From [Mycobacterium] crassicus (lineage in GTDB: Bacteria > Actinomycetota > Actinomycetes > Mycobacteriales > Mycobacteriaceae): DNA of 64,000 bases. Every line of letters starts with the position of its first letter. Position 1 is the stretch's first letter. Shown here in pieces: positions 45,689 through 53,833 of the stretch. The notes beneath the pieces are model-generated. The model was not told the origin of the DNA. It did no database searches and worked only from the letters and a program-made list of their open reading frames with translations. The position numbers and the translations under genes are program-made. The DNA lies in assembly GCF_020181615.1 (NCBI RefSeq), contig NZ_CP084029.1:62001-126000 (forward strand), given 5' to 3'.

Positions 45689-45714
45689 GTAGACACTTCT
45701 GCAAACCTGTCTAC
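45689..45714. promoter_or_regulatory. TetR operator candidate 2
   Basis: GTAGACA-N12-TGTCTAC, a perfect 7-bp inverted repeat with the same 26-bp span as candidate 1. The two sites are 43 bp apart centre to centre (about four helical turns), and this one ends 21 bp before the monooxygenase ATG, where it would overlap the promoter or leader. Confidence 0.78.
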
Positions 45715-45735
45715 CTCGGACCTCGGAGGTTCCCC

Positions 45736-47106
45736 ATGTCCTCACCCCGCACCGCAATCATCGGTGCCGGCATCAGCGGCCTGACCGCCGGAAAGATGCT
45801 GGCCGACTACGCGGTCGACTACACCTGCTTCGAATCCTCCGACCGGATCGGCGGGAACTGGGCGTTCGGCAACCCGAACGGACACTCCAGCGCCTACCGG
45901 TCATTGCACATCGACACCTCCAAGCACCGACTGTCGTTCCGCGACTTCCCGATGCCCGCCGACTACCCGGATTTCCTGCACCACACGCTGGTCAAGGAGT
46001 ACCTGGAGGCCTACGCCGACGCGTTCGAGCTCAAACGCAACATCGAGTTCACCACCGAGGTCACCCACGCGCAGCGGCTGCCCGGCGGCGGTTGGGAACT
46101 GGAACTCACCGGCGGCCGGCGCCAGCGGTTCGACCTGCTCGTCGTCGCCAACGGTCACCATTGGGACCCGCGCCTGCCGGACTTCCCCGGTGAGTTCACC
46201 GGTGAGACCCTGCACGCGCACCACTACATCGACCCGAAGACGCCGCTGCAGTTCTCGGGCAAACGCATCCTGGTCGTGGGCCTGGGCAACAGTGCCGCCG
46301 ACATCGCCGTCGAACTGTCGTCCCGGACCCTCGAGAACGAACTGACGCTGTCGACGCGTTCCGGAGCCTGGATCGTGCCGAAGTATGTGGCCGGCAAGCC
46401 CGCTGACAAGTACTACCGGACCAGTCCCTATGTGCCGTTGTCCTGGCAGCGCAAGGTTGCTCAGTGGGCCCAGCCGATCATGTCCGGCCGGCCCGAGGAT
46501 CTCGGCCTGCCGACGCCCAACCACAAGTTCTTCGAGGCGCACCCCACCCAGTCGATGGAGTTGCCGTTTCGGCTGGGATCCGGCGACGTCATCCCGAAGC
46601 CGAACATCAGCCGGCTCGACGGCGACACCGTGCATTTCGTCGACGGCACCAGCGGCCAGTTCGACATCATCGTCTACGCCACCGGCTACAACATCACCTT
46701 CCCGTTCTTCGACGAGGCGTTCATCAGCGCGCCGGACAACCGGATCGACCTGTACAAGCGGATGTTCTATCCCGGTATCGACGACCTGGTGTTCGCCGGA
46801 TTCGCCCAGTCCACCCCGACCCTGTTCCCGTTCGTGGAGTCCCAGGCCCGTCTGATCGGTGCCTACGCCGCCGGCCGCTACCGGCTGCCGTCGGAGGCCG
46901 AGATGCGCCGGGTGATCACCGCCGACATGCGCAAGTACACCGGCCACATGGTGGACAGACCCCGGCACACCCAGCAGGTCGACTACTTCCTCTACGAACA
47001 CGACATGCGCACCCGCGAAATCCCCGGCGGCGCGCAGCGGGCGGCCCGGCTCGGCGGGCCCGTGTGGGCCGGGGTCACCACGGCGCAGATCGGAGCAACC
47101 GCGTGA
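45736..47106 (+). CDS. Flavin-containing monooxygenase
   Basis: A 456-aa class B flavoprotein monooxygenase that would oxygenate a ketone, amine or sulfur compound using NADPH and FAD. FAD-binding GAGISGLTAG is at residues 10-19, the FMO signature FTGETLHAHHY (FxGxxxHxxxY) at about 154-164, NADP-binding GLGNSAADIA at about 181-190 and ATGY in VYATGYNITFPF. GGAGG lies 7 nt before the ATG at 45736; an upstream ATG at 45673 would cover operator 2 and is rejected. It heads a five-gene operon. The signature carries Tyr rather than the Trp of typical Baeyer-Villiger enzymes, so reaction type is open. Confidence 0.9.
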   Translation: MSSPRTAIIGAGISGLTAGKMLADYAVDYTCFESSDRIGGNWAFGNPNGHSSAYRSLHIDTSKHRLSFRDFPMPADYPDFLHHTLVKEYLEAYADAFELKRNIEFTTEVTHAQRLPGGGWELELTGGRRQRFDLLVVANGHHWDPRLPDFPGEFTGETLHAHHYIDPKTPLQFSGKRILVVGLGNSAADIAVELSSRTLENELTLSTRSGAWIVPKYVAGKPADKYYRTSPYVPLSWQRKVAQWAQPIMSGRPEDLGLPTPNHKFFEAHPTQSMELPFRLGSGDVIPKPNISRLDGDTVHFVDGTSGQFDIIVYATGYNITFPFFDEAFISAPDNRIDLYKRMFYPGIDDLVFAGFAQSTPTLFPFVESQARLIGAYAAGRYRLPSEAEMRRVITADMRKYTGHMVDRPRHTQQVDYFLYEHDMRTREIPGGAQRAARLGGPVWAGVTTAQIGATA

Positions 47107-48020
47107 GCACGACGATCCGATTCGACAGCGGCGGCGCGACGTGCGTCGGCGAGTTCTTCCCGGCCGCCAAGCAGCTCGGTGAGGACGGCTCGCCGGTGGT
47201 GGTGCTCGGGCACGGACTGGGCGGCACCGTCGACTCCGGCCTGGTCCGGTTCGCCGAATCATTGAGCATGGCCGGATTCGCCGCCTTCGCCTTCGACTAC
47301 CGCTACTTCGGTGCGTCCGAGGGCCAACCGCGCCAACGGATCTCAATGAAGGAACAGATCGCCGACTTCCGTGCGGCCTGCACGACCGCCGCCGCACAGC
47401 CTGGAGTCGATCCGTCGCGCATAGTGGTGTGGGGCGTGTCGCTGGCGGGCGGTCACGTCTTCGAGCTGGCGGCCACCATGCCGGGTCTGGCCGCCGCGAT
47501 CTCGCTGACCCCGATCGTCAGCGGCCCGGCCGCCGCGATCGCCGCGTTACCGCAGCATCGGCCGGCGACCATGTTGCGTTCGACGGTGACCGGCTGGCGC
47601 AGCGCGCTGTCGCAGCGCACCGGCGGGCCGCCGGCGACGATCCCGCTGGTTGGTCGCCCCGGCGAGCTGGCCACCCTGACCCCAGACGGCTACTACGAGG
47701 CGTACACCGCGATGGCCGGCCCCACCTGGCGCAACGAGATCGACGCCCAGGTCGGCGTTCAGCTGGGCGGCTACCGGCCGGGCAAACACGCCGATGCCAT
47801 CGGGTGCCCGATGCTGGTGCAGATCGCCGACTTCGACCGCTGCGCTCCCCCGCAAGCGGCGGCCAAGGCGGCATTCGCCGCCCGTGCCGAAGTCAGGCAC
47901 TACCCGTGCGATCACTTCGACGTCTTCCCCGGCGGGGACTGGTTCGATCATGTCGTCGACCACCAGATCGTCTTCTTGGCCCGACAACTGGGTGGCTCGA
48001 CCGCTACGGTCGCGGGTTAG
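47103..48020 (+). CDS. Alpha/beta hydrolase
   Basis: A 305-aa cytoplasmic alpha/beta hydrolase. The oxyanion-hole region is LGHGLGGTVDSGLVRFAE, the nucleophile elbow is GVSLAGG with Ser113, and the likely catalytic His is in CDHFDVFPGG near the C-terminus, with an acidic residue in QIADFDRC. It starts at GTG overlapping the monooxygenase stop (GTGA). Placed after an FMO, it would fit cleavage of an ester or lactone product; this is inference from context. Confidence 0.87.
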   Translation: MSTTIRFDSGGATCVGEFFPAAKQLGEDGSPVVVLGHGLGGTVDSGLVRFAESLSMAGFAAFAFDYRYFGASEGQPRQRISMKEQIADFRAACTTAAAQPGVDPSRIVVWGVSLAGGHVFELAATMPGLAAAISLTPIVSGPAAAIAALPQHRPATMLRSTVTGWRSALSQRTGGPPATIPLVGRPGELATLTPDGYYEAYTAMAGPTWRNEIDAQVGVQLGGYRPGKHADAIGCPMLVQIADFDRCAPPQAAAKAAFAARAEVRHYPCDHFDVFPGGDWFDHVVDHQIVFLARQLGGSTATVAG

Positions 48021-48029
48021 GAGGTTGTA

Positions 48030-49634
48030 GTGGCCGAGACGATTCAGCAGTTGCTCGCGCAACGCGCCGAGCAGGACGGGCCGGCGGTCTTGCACCAGAC
48101 CGCAGACGGCGGACAACTCCGCTGGACGTGGCGCCAGTACCTCGACCGCGCCACTCGTCACGCCGCGGCATTGCTCGGCCGCGCTGACACCGACCGTCCG
48201 GTGCACGTCGGCGCCCTGCTGGGTAACACCCCGGCGATGCTGACCGCGCTGGCCGGCGCCGCCCTGGGCGGCTACGTGCTGTGCGGAGTCAACGGCACCC
48301 GGCGCGGCTCGGCGCTCGCCGGTGACCTGCGCACCGCCGACGTGCAGATCCTGCTGGTCGATGCCGAGCACCGGGGCCTGCTGGCCGGCCTGGACCTGGC
48401 CGGCATCAGCGTCATCGACGTCGACGACCCGGCGTGGGCGCGGGCCTGTGCAGAGGCCGGCGCGCTGACCCCGCACCGCCAGGTGACGGCCATGGATCCG
48501 TTCGTGATGATCTTCACTTCGGGGACCAGCGGCGACCCCAAGGCGGTCCTGGTCAACCACTTCATGGTGTTGGTCGCCGGACAGAATCTGACCGAGCGCT
48601 TCGGCCTGGGGCCAGCGGACGTCGCCTACCTGTCGATGCCGCTGTTCCATTCCAACGCGATCGTGGCCGGGTTCGCACCCGCGGTGGCCTCCGGTGCGGC
48701 GATGGCGCTGGCCAAGTTCTCCGCGTCCCGGTTCCTGTCCGACATCCGTTGTTACGGCGCCACTTACATGAACTACGTCGGCAAGCCACTGGCCTATGTG
48801 CTGGCACACCCGGAGCAACCCGACGACGCAGACAACCCGTTGCGGGTCGCTTTCGGCAACGAAGGCTCCGACCGCGACATCGCCGAGTTCTCCCGCCGCT
48901 TCAGCACCCAGGTGGTCGACGCGTTCGGCTCCACCGAGAACGCCGTGATCATCACCCGCGAGGAAGGCACCCCGCCCGGGTCGGTGGGCCGCGGCCTGCC
49001 CGGCGTCGCGGTCTACTGCAGCGACCCGGTCGGCCCGTGCCCGCCGGCACGCTTCGACGCCACCGGGGCACTGGTCAACCCCGATGAGGCGATCGGGGAA
49101 CTGGTCAACACCACCGGCTCCGGATTCTTCTCCGGCTACTACAACAACGAGTCCGCCACCGCCGAGCGGCTGCGGCACGGTATGTACTGGTCGGGTGACC
49201 TCGCCTACGCCGACGATGACGGCTGGATCTATCTGGCCGGCCGAACCGCCGACTGGATGCGCGTCGACGGCGAGAATCTCGCTGCGGCGCCCATCGAGCG
49301 TATTCTGCTGCGCCACAATGACATCAGTCAGGTCGCGGTATACGCGGTGCCCGACGGCAATGTCGGTGACCAGGTGATGGCCGCGCTGGTGCTGCGGGAT
49401 GACGCCGGGCTGTCCCCGGCGGACTTCGTCGAATTCCTTGCCGCGCAAGAGGACCTCTCCCCCAAGGCCTGGCCCCGTTACGTCCGGATCAGCGCGGAGT
49501 TGCCCATGACGGCCACCAACAAGATCCTCAAACGCAGCCTGGCGGCGCAGGGCACCGATGTCGGCGCCGACACCCTGTGGGTGCGTCCCGACCGGGAGCG
49601 CAGCTACCGCAAGACGACAGGGGCCGAACTGTGA
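48030..49634 (+). CDS. Acyl-CoA synthetase (FadD/AMP-dependent ligase family)
   Basis: A 534-aa ANL-superfamily enzyme that activates a carboxylic acid as AMP ester and then CoA thioester. The AMP motif is MIFTSGTSGDPKAV at about residue 160, the A5-type motif is DAFGSTENAV, A7 is YWSGDLAYADDDGWIYLAGR and the C-terminal catalytic Lys is in NKILKRSL near residue 499. It resembles the FadD17/FadD1 group rather than long-chain FadDs by the short C-terminal domain; this is uncertain. The start is GTG behind AGGAGG. Confidence 0.9.
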   Translation: MAETIQQLLAQRAEQDGPAVLHQTADGGQLRWTWRQYLDRATRHAAALLGRADTDRPVHVGALLGNTPAMLTALAGAALGGYVLCGVNGTRRGSALAGDLRTADVQILLVDAEHRGLLAGLDLAGISVIDVDDPAWARACAEAGALTPHRQVTAMDPFVMIFTSGTSGDPKAVLVNHFMVLVAGQNLTERFGLGPADVAYLSMPLFHSNAIVAGFAPAVASGAAMALAKFSASRFLSDIRCYGATYMNYVGKPLAYVLAHPEQPDDADNPLRVAFGNEGSDRDIAEFSRRFSTQVVDAFGSTENAVIITREEGTPPGSVGRGLPGVAVYCSDPVGPCPPARFDATGALVNPDEAIGELVNTTGSGFFSGYYNNESATAERLRHGMYWSGDLAYADDDGWIYLAGRTADWMRVDGENLAAAPIERILLRHNDISQVAVYAVPDGNVGDQVMAALVLRDDAGLSPADFVEFLAAQEDLSPKAWPRYVRISAELPMTATNKILKRSLAAQGTDVGADTLWVRPDRERSYRKTTGAEL

Positions 49635-50416
49635 CGCAGGAATCTGTCGCCCTGATCGTCGGCGGCGCCTCCGGTATCGGGCTGGCCAGCGCGCACGCCC
49701 TGGCCCGGCGCGGCGACCATGTGGTGATCGCCGACATCAACGAGGAAGCCGCACGCCAGCGGGCCGCCGAACTCAGCGATCTGGGCTACTCGGGAGCCAG
49801 CGCCGTGGCAGCCGACGTCACCGACGAAGACAGCGTCGCAGCGGCTTTCGCGGCCGCCCGTGCCGCCGGACCGGTGCGCAGCGTGGTCAGCTGCGCCGGA
49901 CTGTCGATCGTCGGGGCGATCCCCGACATCGAGCTCGCCGGCTGGCAGACCACCATCGACGTCTGCCTCACCGGCACCATGCTGGTGATCAAGCACGCGG
50001 CGCGCACCCTCGAGGGCGGCGGCAGCGTGGTGGCCGTTTCGTCGCTGAACGGCCGGCAACCCGGAACCGCGATGGCCGCCTACTGCAGCGCCAAGGCCGG
50101 GGTCCTGATGCTCGTCCAGGTGGCCGCCCTGGAGCTGGCCGCCCGAGGCATCCGGGTGAACGCGGTCTCCCCCGGGCTGGTCGACACTCCCCTGGTCGCC
50201 GGGCTGGCGATGATTCCCGGCCTCACCGACGAGTACATCGAGAACACCCCGCTCGGGCGCGCCGGTGTCCCCGACGACATCGCGCAGGCCGTGGAGTTCC
50301 TGACCTCCGAGCGGGCCTCCTGGATCACCGGATCGGCCTTCGACATCAACGGTGGCGCGCACCTCAAGCGCTACCCCGACGTGCTCGGCAAAGTACAGGC
50401 CCTAGCAGAAGGATGA
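49631..50416 (+). CDS. Short-chain dehydrogenase/reductase
   Basis: A 261-aa classical SDR. The cofactor site is LIVGGASGIGLASA (Gly-rich, with a G in place of the usual T), Asp in VIADIN suggests NAD(H) preference, and the catalytic residues are Ser in VVAVSSLNG and Tyr151/Lys155 in YCSAKAG. The C-terminus has ITGSAFDINGGAH. GTG at 49631 overlaps the acyl-CoA synthetase stop; the longer frame from 49577 is rejected. Confidence 0.9.
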   Translation: MTQESVALIVGGASGIGLASAHALARRGDHVVIADINEEAARQRAAELSDLGYSGASAVAADVTDEDSVAAAFAAARAAGPVRSVVSCAGLSIVGAIPDIELAGWQTTIDVCLTGTMLVIKHAARTLEGGGSVVAVSSLNGRQPGTAMAAYCSAKAGVLMLVQVAALELAARGIRVNAVSPGLVDTPLVAGLAMIPGLTDEYIENTPLGRAGVPDDIAQAVEFLTSERASWITGSAFDINGGAHLKRYPDVLGKVQALAEG

Positions 50417-50420
50417 TCAG

Positions 50421-51446
50421 ATGCGCAGTGTCGTAATCGATGCCCCCGGTTCGGTTCGGGTCGACACCCGCCCCGATCCCGGGCTGCCCGGGGCCGACGG
50501 CGCCGTGGTGGCGGTGACCGCGACCGCGATCTGCGGCTCAGATCTGCACTTCTACGAAGGCGACTACCCTCTGGTCGATCCGGTGCCGTTGGGCCACGAG
50601 GCGATCGGCACCGTGGTGGAGGTCGGTTCGGCGGTGGGGTCGGTGCGGGTCGGCGACCGGGTGATGGTGTCCTCGGTCGCGGGGTGCGGACACTGCGCCG
50701 GCTGCGCCACCCACGACCCGATCCGGTGCCACTCGGGTCCGCAGATCTTCGGCTCCGGCATGCTCGGCGGGGCGCAGTCCGAGCTGCTCGCGGTGCCGGG
50801 TGCAGACTTTCAGCTGGCCAGGATTCCCGACGGCATCAGCGTTGAGCAGGCGCTGCTGCTCACCGACAACCTGGCCACCGGGTGGGCGGCAGCGCAGCGG
50901 GCCGATATCCCGATCGGCGGCACGGTCGCCGTGACCGGACTGGGCGCGGTGGGTCTGTGCGCCGGGATCAGCGCGTTGTTCCTCGGCGCGGCGACGGTTC
51001 TCGGCGTCGACCCGGTGGCGCAGCGACGGGACCGGGCGGCCACCATGGGAATGATCCCGGTGGAGCCGTCGACCACGGCCGCGGCGATGGAACTGACCGG
51101 TGGACGCGGGGTGGACGCGGTGATCGACGCGGTCGGTTCGGACACCACCATGGCCGACGCCCTGACGGCGGTGCGGGCCGGCGGGACGGTGTCGGTGGTC
51201 GGTGTGCATGACCTGCAGCCCTTCCCGTTCCCGGCGCTGGCGGCGCTGATTCGCAGTGTCACGTTGCGGATGACCACCGCCCCGGTGCAGCAGACCTGGC
51301 CGCAACTGGTGCCGCTGCTGCAGTCCGGGCGGCTGAAAGTGGACGGCATTTTCACCACCGAGATGGCCCTGGACGACGCGGCCGATGCCTACCGGGCTGT
51401 GGCCGCCAGGTCCGGGGATGTGGTGAAAGTGATTCTCACGCCGTAG
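50421..51446 (+). CDS. Zinc-dependent alcohol dehydrogenase (MDR family)
   Basis: A 341-aa medium-chain dehydrogenase. Catalytic zinc ligands are Cys38 in AICGSDLHF and GHEAIG at 58-63. The structural zinc site is CGHCAGCATHDPIRC. The nucleotide-binding motif is TGLGAVGLCAG. It follows the SDR after 4 nt and ends the operon. With the SDR it could interconvert an alcohol and ketone feeding the monooxygenase; substrate unknown. Confidence 0.9.
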   Translation: MRSVVIDAPGSVRVDTRPDPGLPGADGAVVAVTATAICGSDLHFYEGDYPLVDPVPLGHEAIGTVVEVGSAVGSVRVGDRVMVSSVAGCGHCAGCATHDPIRCHSGPQIFGSGMLGGAQSELLAVPGADFQLARIPDGISVEQALLLTDNLATGWAAAQRADIPIGGTVAVTGLGAVGLCAGISALFLGAATVLGVDPVAQRRDRAATMGMIPVEPSTTAAAMELTGGRGVDAVIDAVGSDTTMADALTAVRAGGTVSVVGVHDLQPFPFPALAALIRSVTLRMTTAPVQQTWPQLVPLLQSGRLKVDGIFTTEMALDDAADAYRAVAARSGDVVKVILTP

Positions 51447-51456
51447 TGGTCGGGCG

Positions 51457-52440
51457 TTACCGAAGTCCGCCGCCGGCTCGCCGCGACCGCAGCCGCACCG
51501 GCGGCAGCGGCGGCGCTGGCAGCCGGTCCAGCCGGCCCTGGTAGCCGCTGACCGCCCCGAACCGGTCGTCGCCGTCCTGCCACAGCTGCCGGAACTCGGC
51601 GACCTCCTCGTGGCTGCGGCCGATGAAGTTCCACCACATCACCAGCTCCCCGTCGAACGGCACACCGCCGAGCAGCAGCACTCGGGCGGGGGAGTCACTG
51701 GTGTTGCGCAGCGTCAGCACCGGGCGGTTCGGACCCTGATAGCCGACCTCCCCGATACCCAGCTCGATCCCGTCGAGGGCCACCGCGCCCTGGTCACATA
51801 GCACCCCGTGCTCGAACGCCGGCTCGACGGCGAGCGCCAACTCGGACCTTGGATCCAGGTTGAGCTGGGCGCCGAGCAGGGGAGTGAAGGACGGAACGGG
51901 GGAGCGGTGGCCGGCCAGTTCGCCGAGGAACACCAGCGCCGTGGCACCGGGCAGCGACACCGGTTCGGGCGCGAAATGGTGGAATGCGCGCTCGGTGTGG
52001 CGGGCGGAGTCCGGCAGCGCCACCCACAACTGCACGCCGTGCAGGATCGGTGCCGATCCGGCCTCCACCGAGACCTCCGAGTGGCAGATACCCGCTCCCG
52101 CGGTCATCAGGTTGAGCTCGCCCGGACGCACCACCGCGTGCACACCGCCGCTGTCGCGGTGCTCGACTCGTCCGCTGAAGAGCCAAGTCGCCGTCTGCAG
52201 GCCGGTGTGCGGGTGCGGTGGCACATCCATACCGCCGGCGGCGGCGATGTCGTGTGGCCCGTAGTGGTCGATGAAGCACCAGGCGCCGATCAGCGAGCGC
52301 TCCCGCTGCGGCAAGGTGCGGCGCACCAGAATGGCCCGCGGCCCGCCCAGCGGAACTTCCCGCGACCGCAGGACCTCAACGCCATCCGACGGTGCTGCCG
52401 CACAGTCGAATTCACCAGCCGTGGTTTCCAGATTGCTCAA
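51457..52440 (-). CDS. Pirin-family cupin protein
   Basis: A 327-aa pirin. Metal-binding cupin motifs are visible in FIDHYGPHD, VPPHPHTGLQTATWLFSGRVEHRDS and LMTAGAGICHSE. Pirins in bacteria can have quercetinase or redox-regulatory activity; which applies here is not known. TTG at 52440 has GGAGG 8 nt upstream and is preferred over the weaker start at 52482. The gene is convergent with the ADH (10 bp between stops). It has no counterpart here in M. tuberculosis, where Rv0021c occupies the interval. Confidence 0.85.
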   Translation of the reverse strand: MSNLETTAGEFDCAAAPSDGVEVLRSREVPLGGPRAILVRRTLPQRERSLIGAWCFIDHYGPHDIAAAGGMDVPPHPHTGLQTATWLFSGRVEHRDSGGVHAVVRPGELNLMTAGAGICHSEVSVEAGSAPILHGVQLWVALPDSARHTERAFHHFAPEPVSLPGATALVFLGELAGHRSPVPSFTPLLGAQLNLDPRSELALAVEPAFEHGVLCDQGAVALDGIELGIGEVGYQGPNRPVLTLRNTSDSPARVLLLGGVPFDGELVMWWNFIGRSHEEVAEFRQLWQDGDDRFGAVSGYQGRLDRLPAPPLPPVRLRSRRAGGGLR

Positions 52441-52488
52441 CCGCCCACCTCCGCGCCGTGCGCCAAGCCGCTGCGGCGACACTACCGC

Positions 52489-52905
52489 TCATGCCGCGGA
52501 CGGTCGACCGATCCGGTCGGAGGCCAGGTGAAACACGGCGGCTGCCACCGGCAACCGGTCGCGCTCACGGTTGCTCAGCAGCGCCTGGTTCTCGGGCAGT
52601 TCGCGGGCGTTGATCTCTCCGGCGGCGATCGCGCGCAACACCGCATGGGCGTGCGCGAGTTCGGCACGCTTGCGGTACTGGCCGCCGGGAAGTTTCACGC
52701 CGGCCCACACGCCGTACTCCTCACCGCGCTCCACGGCGAGCGCGGCGCACCGGCGCTGTTGGGCCAGCGGGCAGCGTCGCAGGCACATCAATCGCGCCTC
52801 GGTCGAGGACTGTTCGTAGGCGCGGGCCTTGGCGGCCCCGTCGGCCCCGTCGGCGTCGGGGTAGCCGAACCACAGTTCCGGGTTTGCGGAGCAGGGGGGT
52901 GCCAT
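52489..52905 (-). CDS. whiB5: WhiB5-type iron-sulfur transcriptional regulator
   Basis: A 138-aa WhiB protein. Cysteines follow a C-X35-C-X3-C-X7-C pattern (PPCSANPE, then MCLRRCPLAQQRRC); the X3/X7 spacing is the distinguishing feature of WhiB5 among mycobacterial WhiB proteins. The G(V/I)WAG turn is GVWAGV in EEYGVWAGVKLPGGQYRKRAEL, followed by a basic DNA-binding tail. In M. tuberculosis WhiB5 influences sigM and ESX-2/ESX-4 genes. Here ESX-2 genes lie 6 kb away. Its ribosome site is inside a small inverted repeat. Confidence 0.9.
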   Translation of the reverse strand: MAPPCSANPELWFGYPDADGADGAAKARAYEQSSTEARLMCLRRCPLAQQRRCAALAVERGEEYGVWAGVKLPGGQYRKRAELAHAHAVLRAIAAGEINARELPENQALLSNRERDRLPVAAAVFHLASDRIGRPSAA

Positions 52906-52906
52906 C

Positions 52907-52919
52907 AGGAGGACCTCCT
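52907..52919 (-). promoter_or_regulatory. Self-complementary ribosome binding site of whiB5
   Basis: On the minus strand AGGAGG is followed by T and then CCTCCT and the ATG. The perfect Shine-Dalgarno can therefore pair with its own complement (5 bp with a 3-nt loop), which may reduce translation initiation. Confidence 0.45.
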
Positions 52920-53056
52920 AGTGAGAGCGAATCAGATAACGTAGATAGAAACGTATATGAACGAATAGGGAGAAAGCAAGAGAGAGTGATAAAAACATAT
53001 ATGTAACTAGTCGTGACCAGGGCTGTGTAGTATCCGGTCATGGTCGGGGCGCGACG
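52920..53056. promoter_or_regulatory. AT-rich divergent promoter region whiB5 / XRE regulator
   Basis: About 137 bp with far lower GC than the genome. The segment 52930-53010 is purine-rich on the plus strand and contains ACGTATATGAACG and the palindrome ACATATATGT at 52995-53004. These two ATAT motifs 40-50 bp apart are candidate operators for WhiB5 or the XRE protein. The composition suggests an expanded regulatory region or foreign DNA. Confidence 0.6.
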
Positions 53057-53833
53057 GTGAGCCGCGAGGCAGCGGGCGCGGCCATCCGGGCACTGCGCGA
53101 GGCTCGGGACTGGTCGCTGGCAGATCTCGCCGCGGCCACCGGCGTCAGCATCATGGGGCTCAGTTATCTGGAGCGTGGCGCACGCAAGCCCCATAAAGGC
53201 ACAGTTCAGAAGGTTGAAAATGGTCTCGGCCTGCCGCCGGGAACGTATTCACGGCTGCTCGCCGCCGATGACGCCGACGCCGAACTCGCCCAGCTGATCT
53301 CCACGACCGGTCCCCGTGAGTCGCCTGCGCGGCCCGCCGGAGCCGTCGTCGTCGACCGTCACAGCGACACCGAAGTGCTGGAGGGATACGCCGAAGCGCA
53401 GCTCGACGCGTTGCGTTCGGTGATCGCCAGACTGCCACCGGAAGCATCAGACGAATACGAGACGTATATTCTTTCCGTGATCGCGCAGTGCGTGAAGGCG
53501 GAGATGCTGGCGGCCAGCTCCTGGCGGGTGGCGGTCAACGCCGGCGCCGATCACGCGGGGCGGCTCATGACACATCTGCAGGCCCTGGAGGCCACCCGCA
53601 GTGACCTGTTGCAGCGGATGCCCGCCAGCCTGACCGCCAGGTTCGACGACGCGTGCGCCAGGTCGTCGCTGCCGGAACCGGTGATCGCGACGCTGCTCGG
53701 CATCAGCGCCGAGGAGATGTGGGATATCCGCAACAGGGGAGTGATCCCGCCGGGTGCGCTGGCCCGGGTACGGGCGTTTGCCGAGGGAGCCGCGGATGCG
53801 CCCGATGACGCCGACGGAGAGGCACAACGGTGA
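53057..53833 (+). CDS. XRE-family transcriptional regulator, Rv0023-like
   Basis: A 258-aa protein with an N-terminal lambda-repressor-type helix-turn-helix (AAIRALREARDWSLADLAAATGVSIMGLSYLERGARKPHKGTVQKVENGLG, about residues 7-57). The C-terminal 180 residues are largely helical with DEYETYILSVIAQCVKAEMLAASSWRVAVNAGADH and do not match a domain I can name. Same length class as Rv0023 (256 aa). GTG start. It is divergent from whiB5 and its stop overlaps the next gene by 4 nt. Confidence 0.87.
   Translation: MSREAAGAAIRALREARDWSLADLAAATGVSIMGLSYLERGARKPHKGTVQKVENGLGLPPGTYSRLLAADDADAELAQLISTTGPRESPARPAGAVVVDRHSDTEVLEGYAEAQLDALRSVIARLPPEASDEYETYILSVIAQCVKAEMLAASSWRVAVNAGADHAGRLMTHLQALEATRSDLLQRMPASLTARFDDACARSSLPEPVIATLLGISAEEMWDIRNRGVIPPGALARVRAFAEGAADAPDDADGEAQR

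Noticed and set aside
45673..45735. Longer N-terminus for the monooxygenase
   Set aside because: It would place operator 2 inside the coding region and lacks a ribosome site; GGAGG lies before the ATG at 45736.
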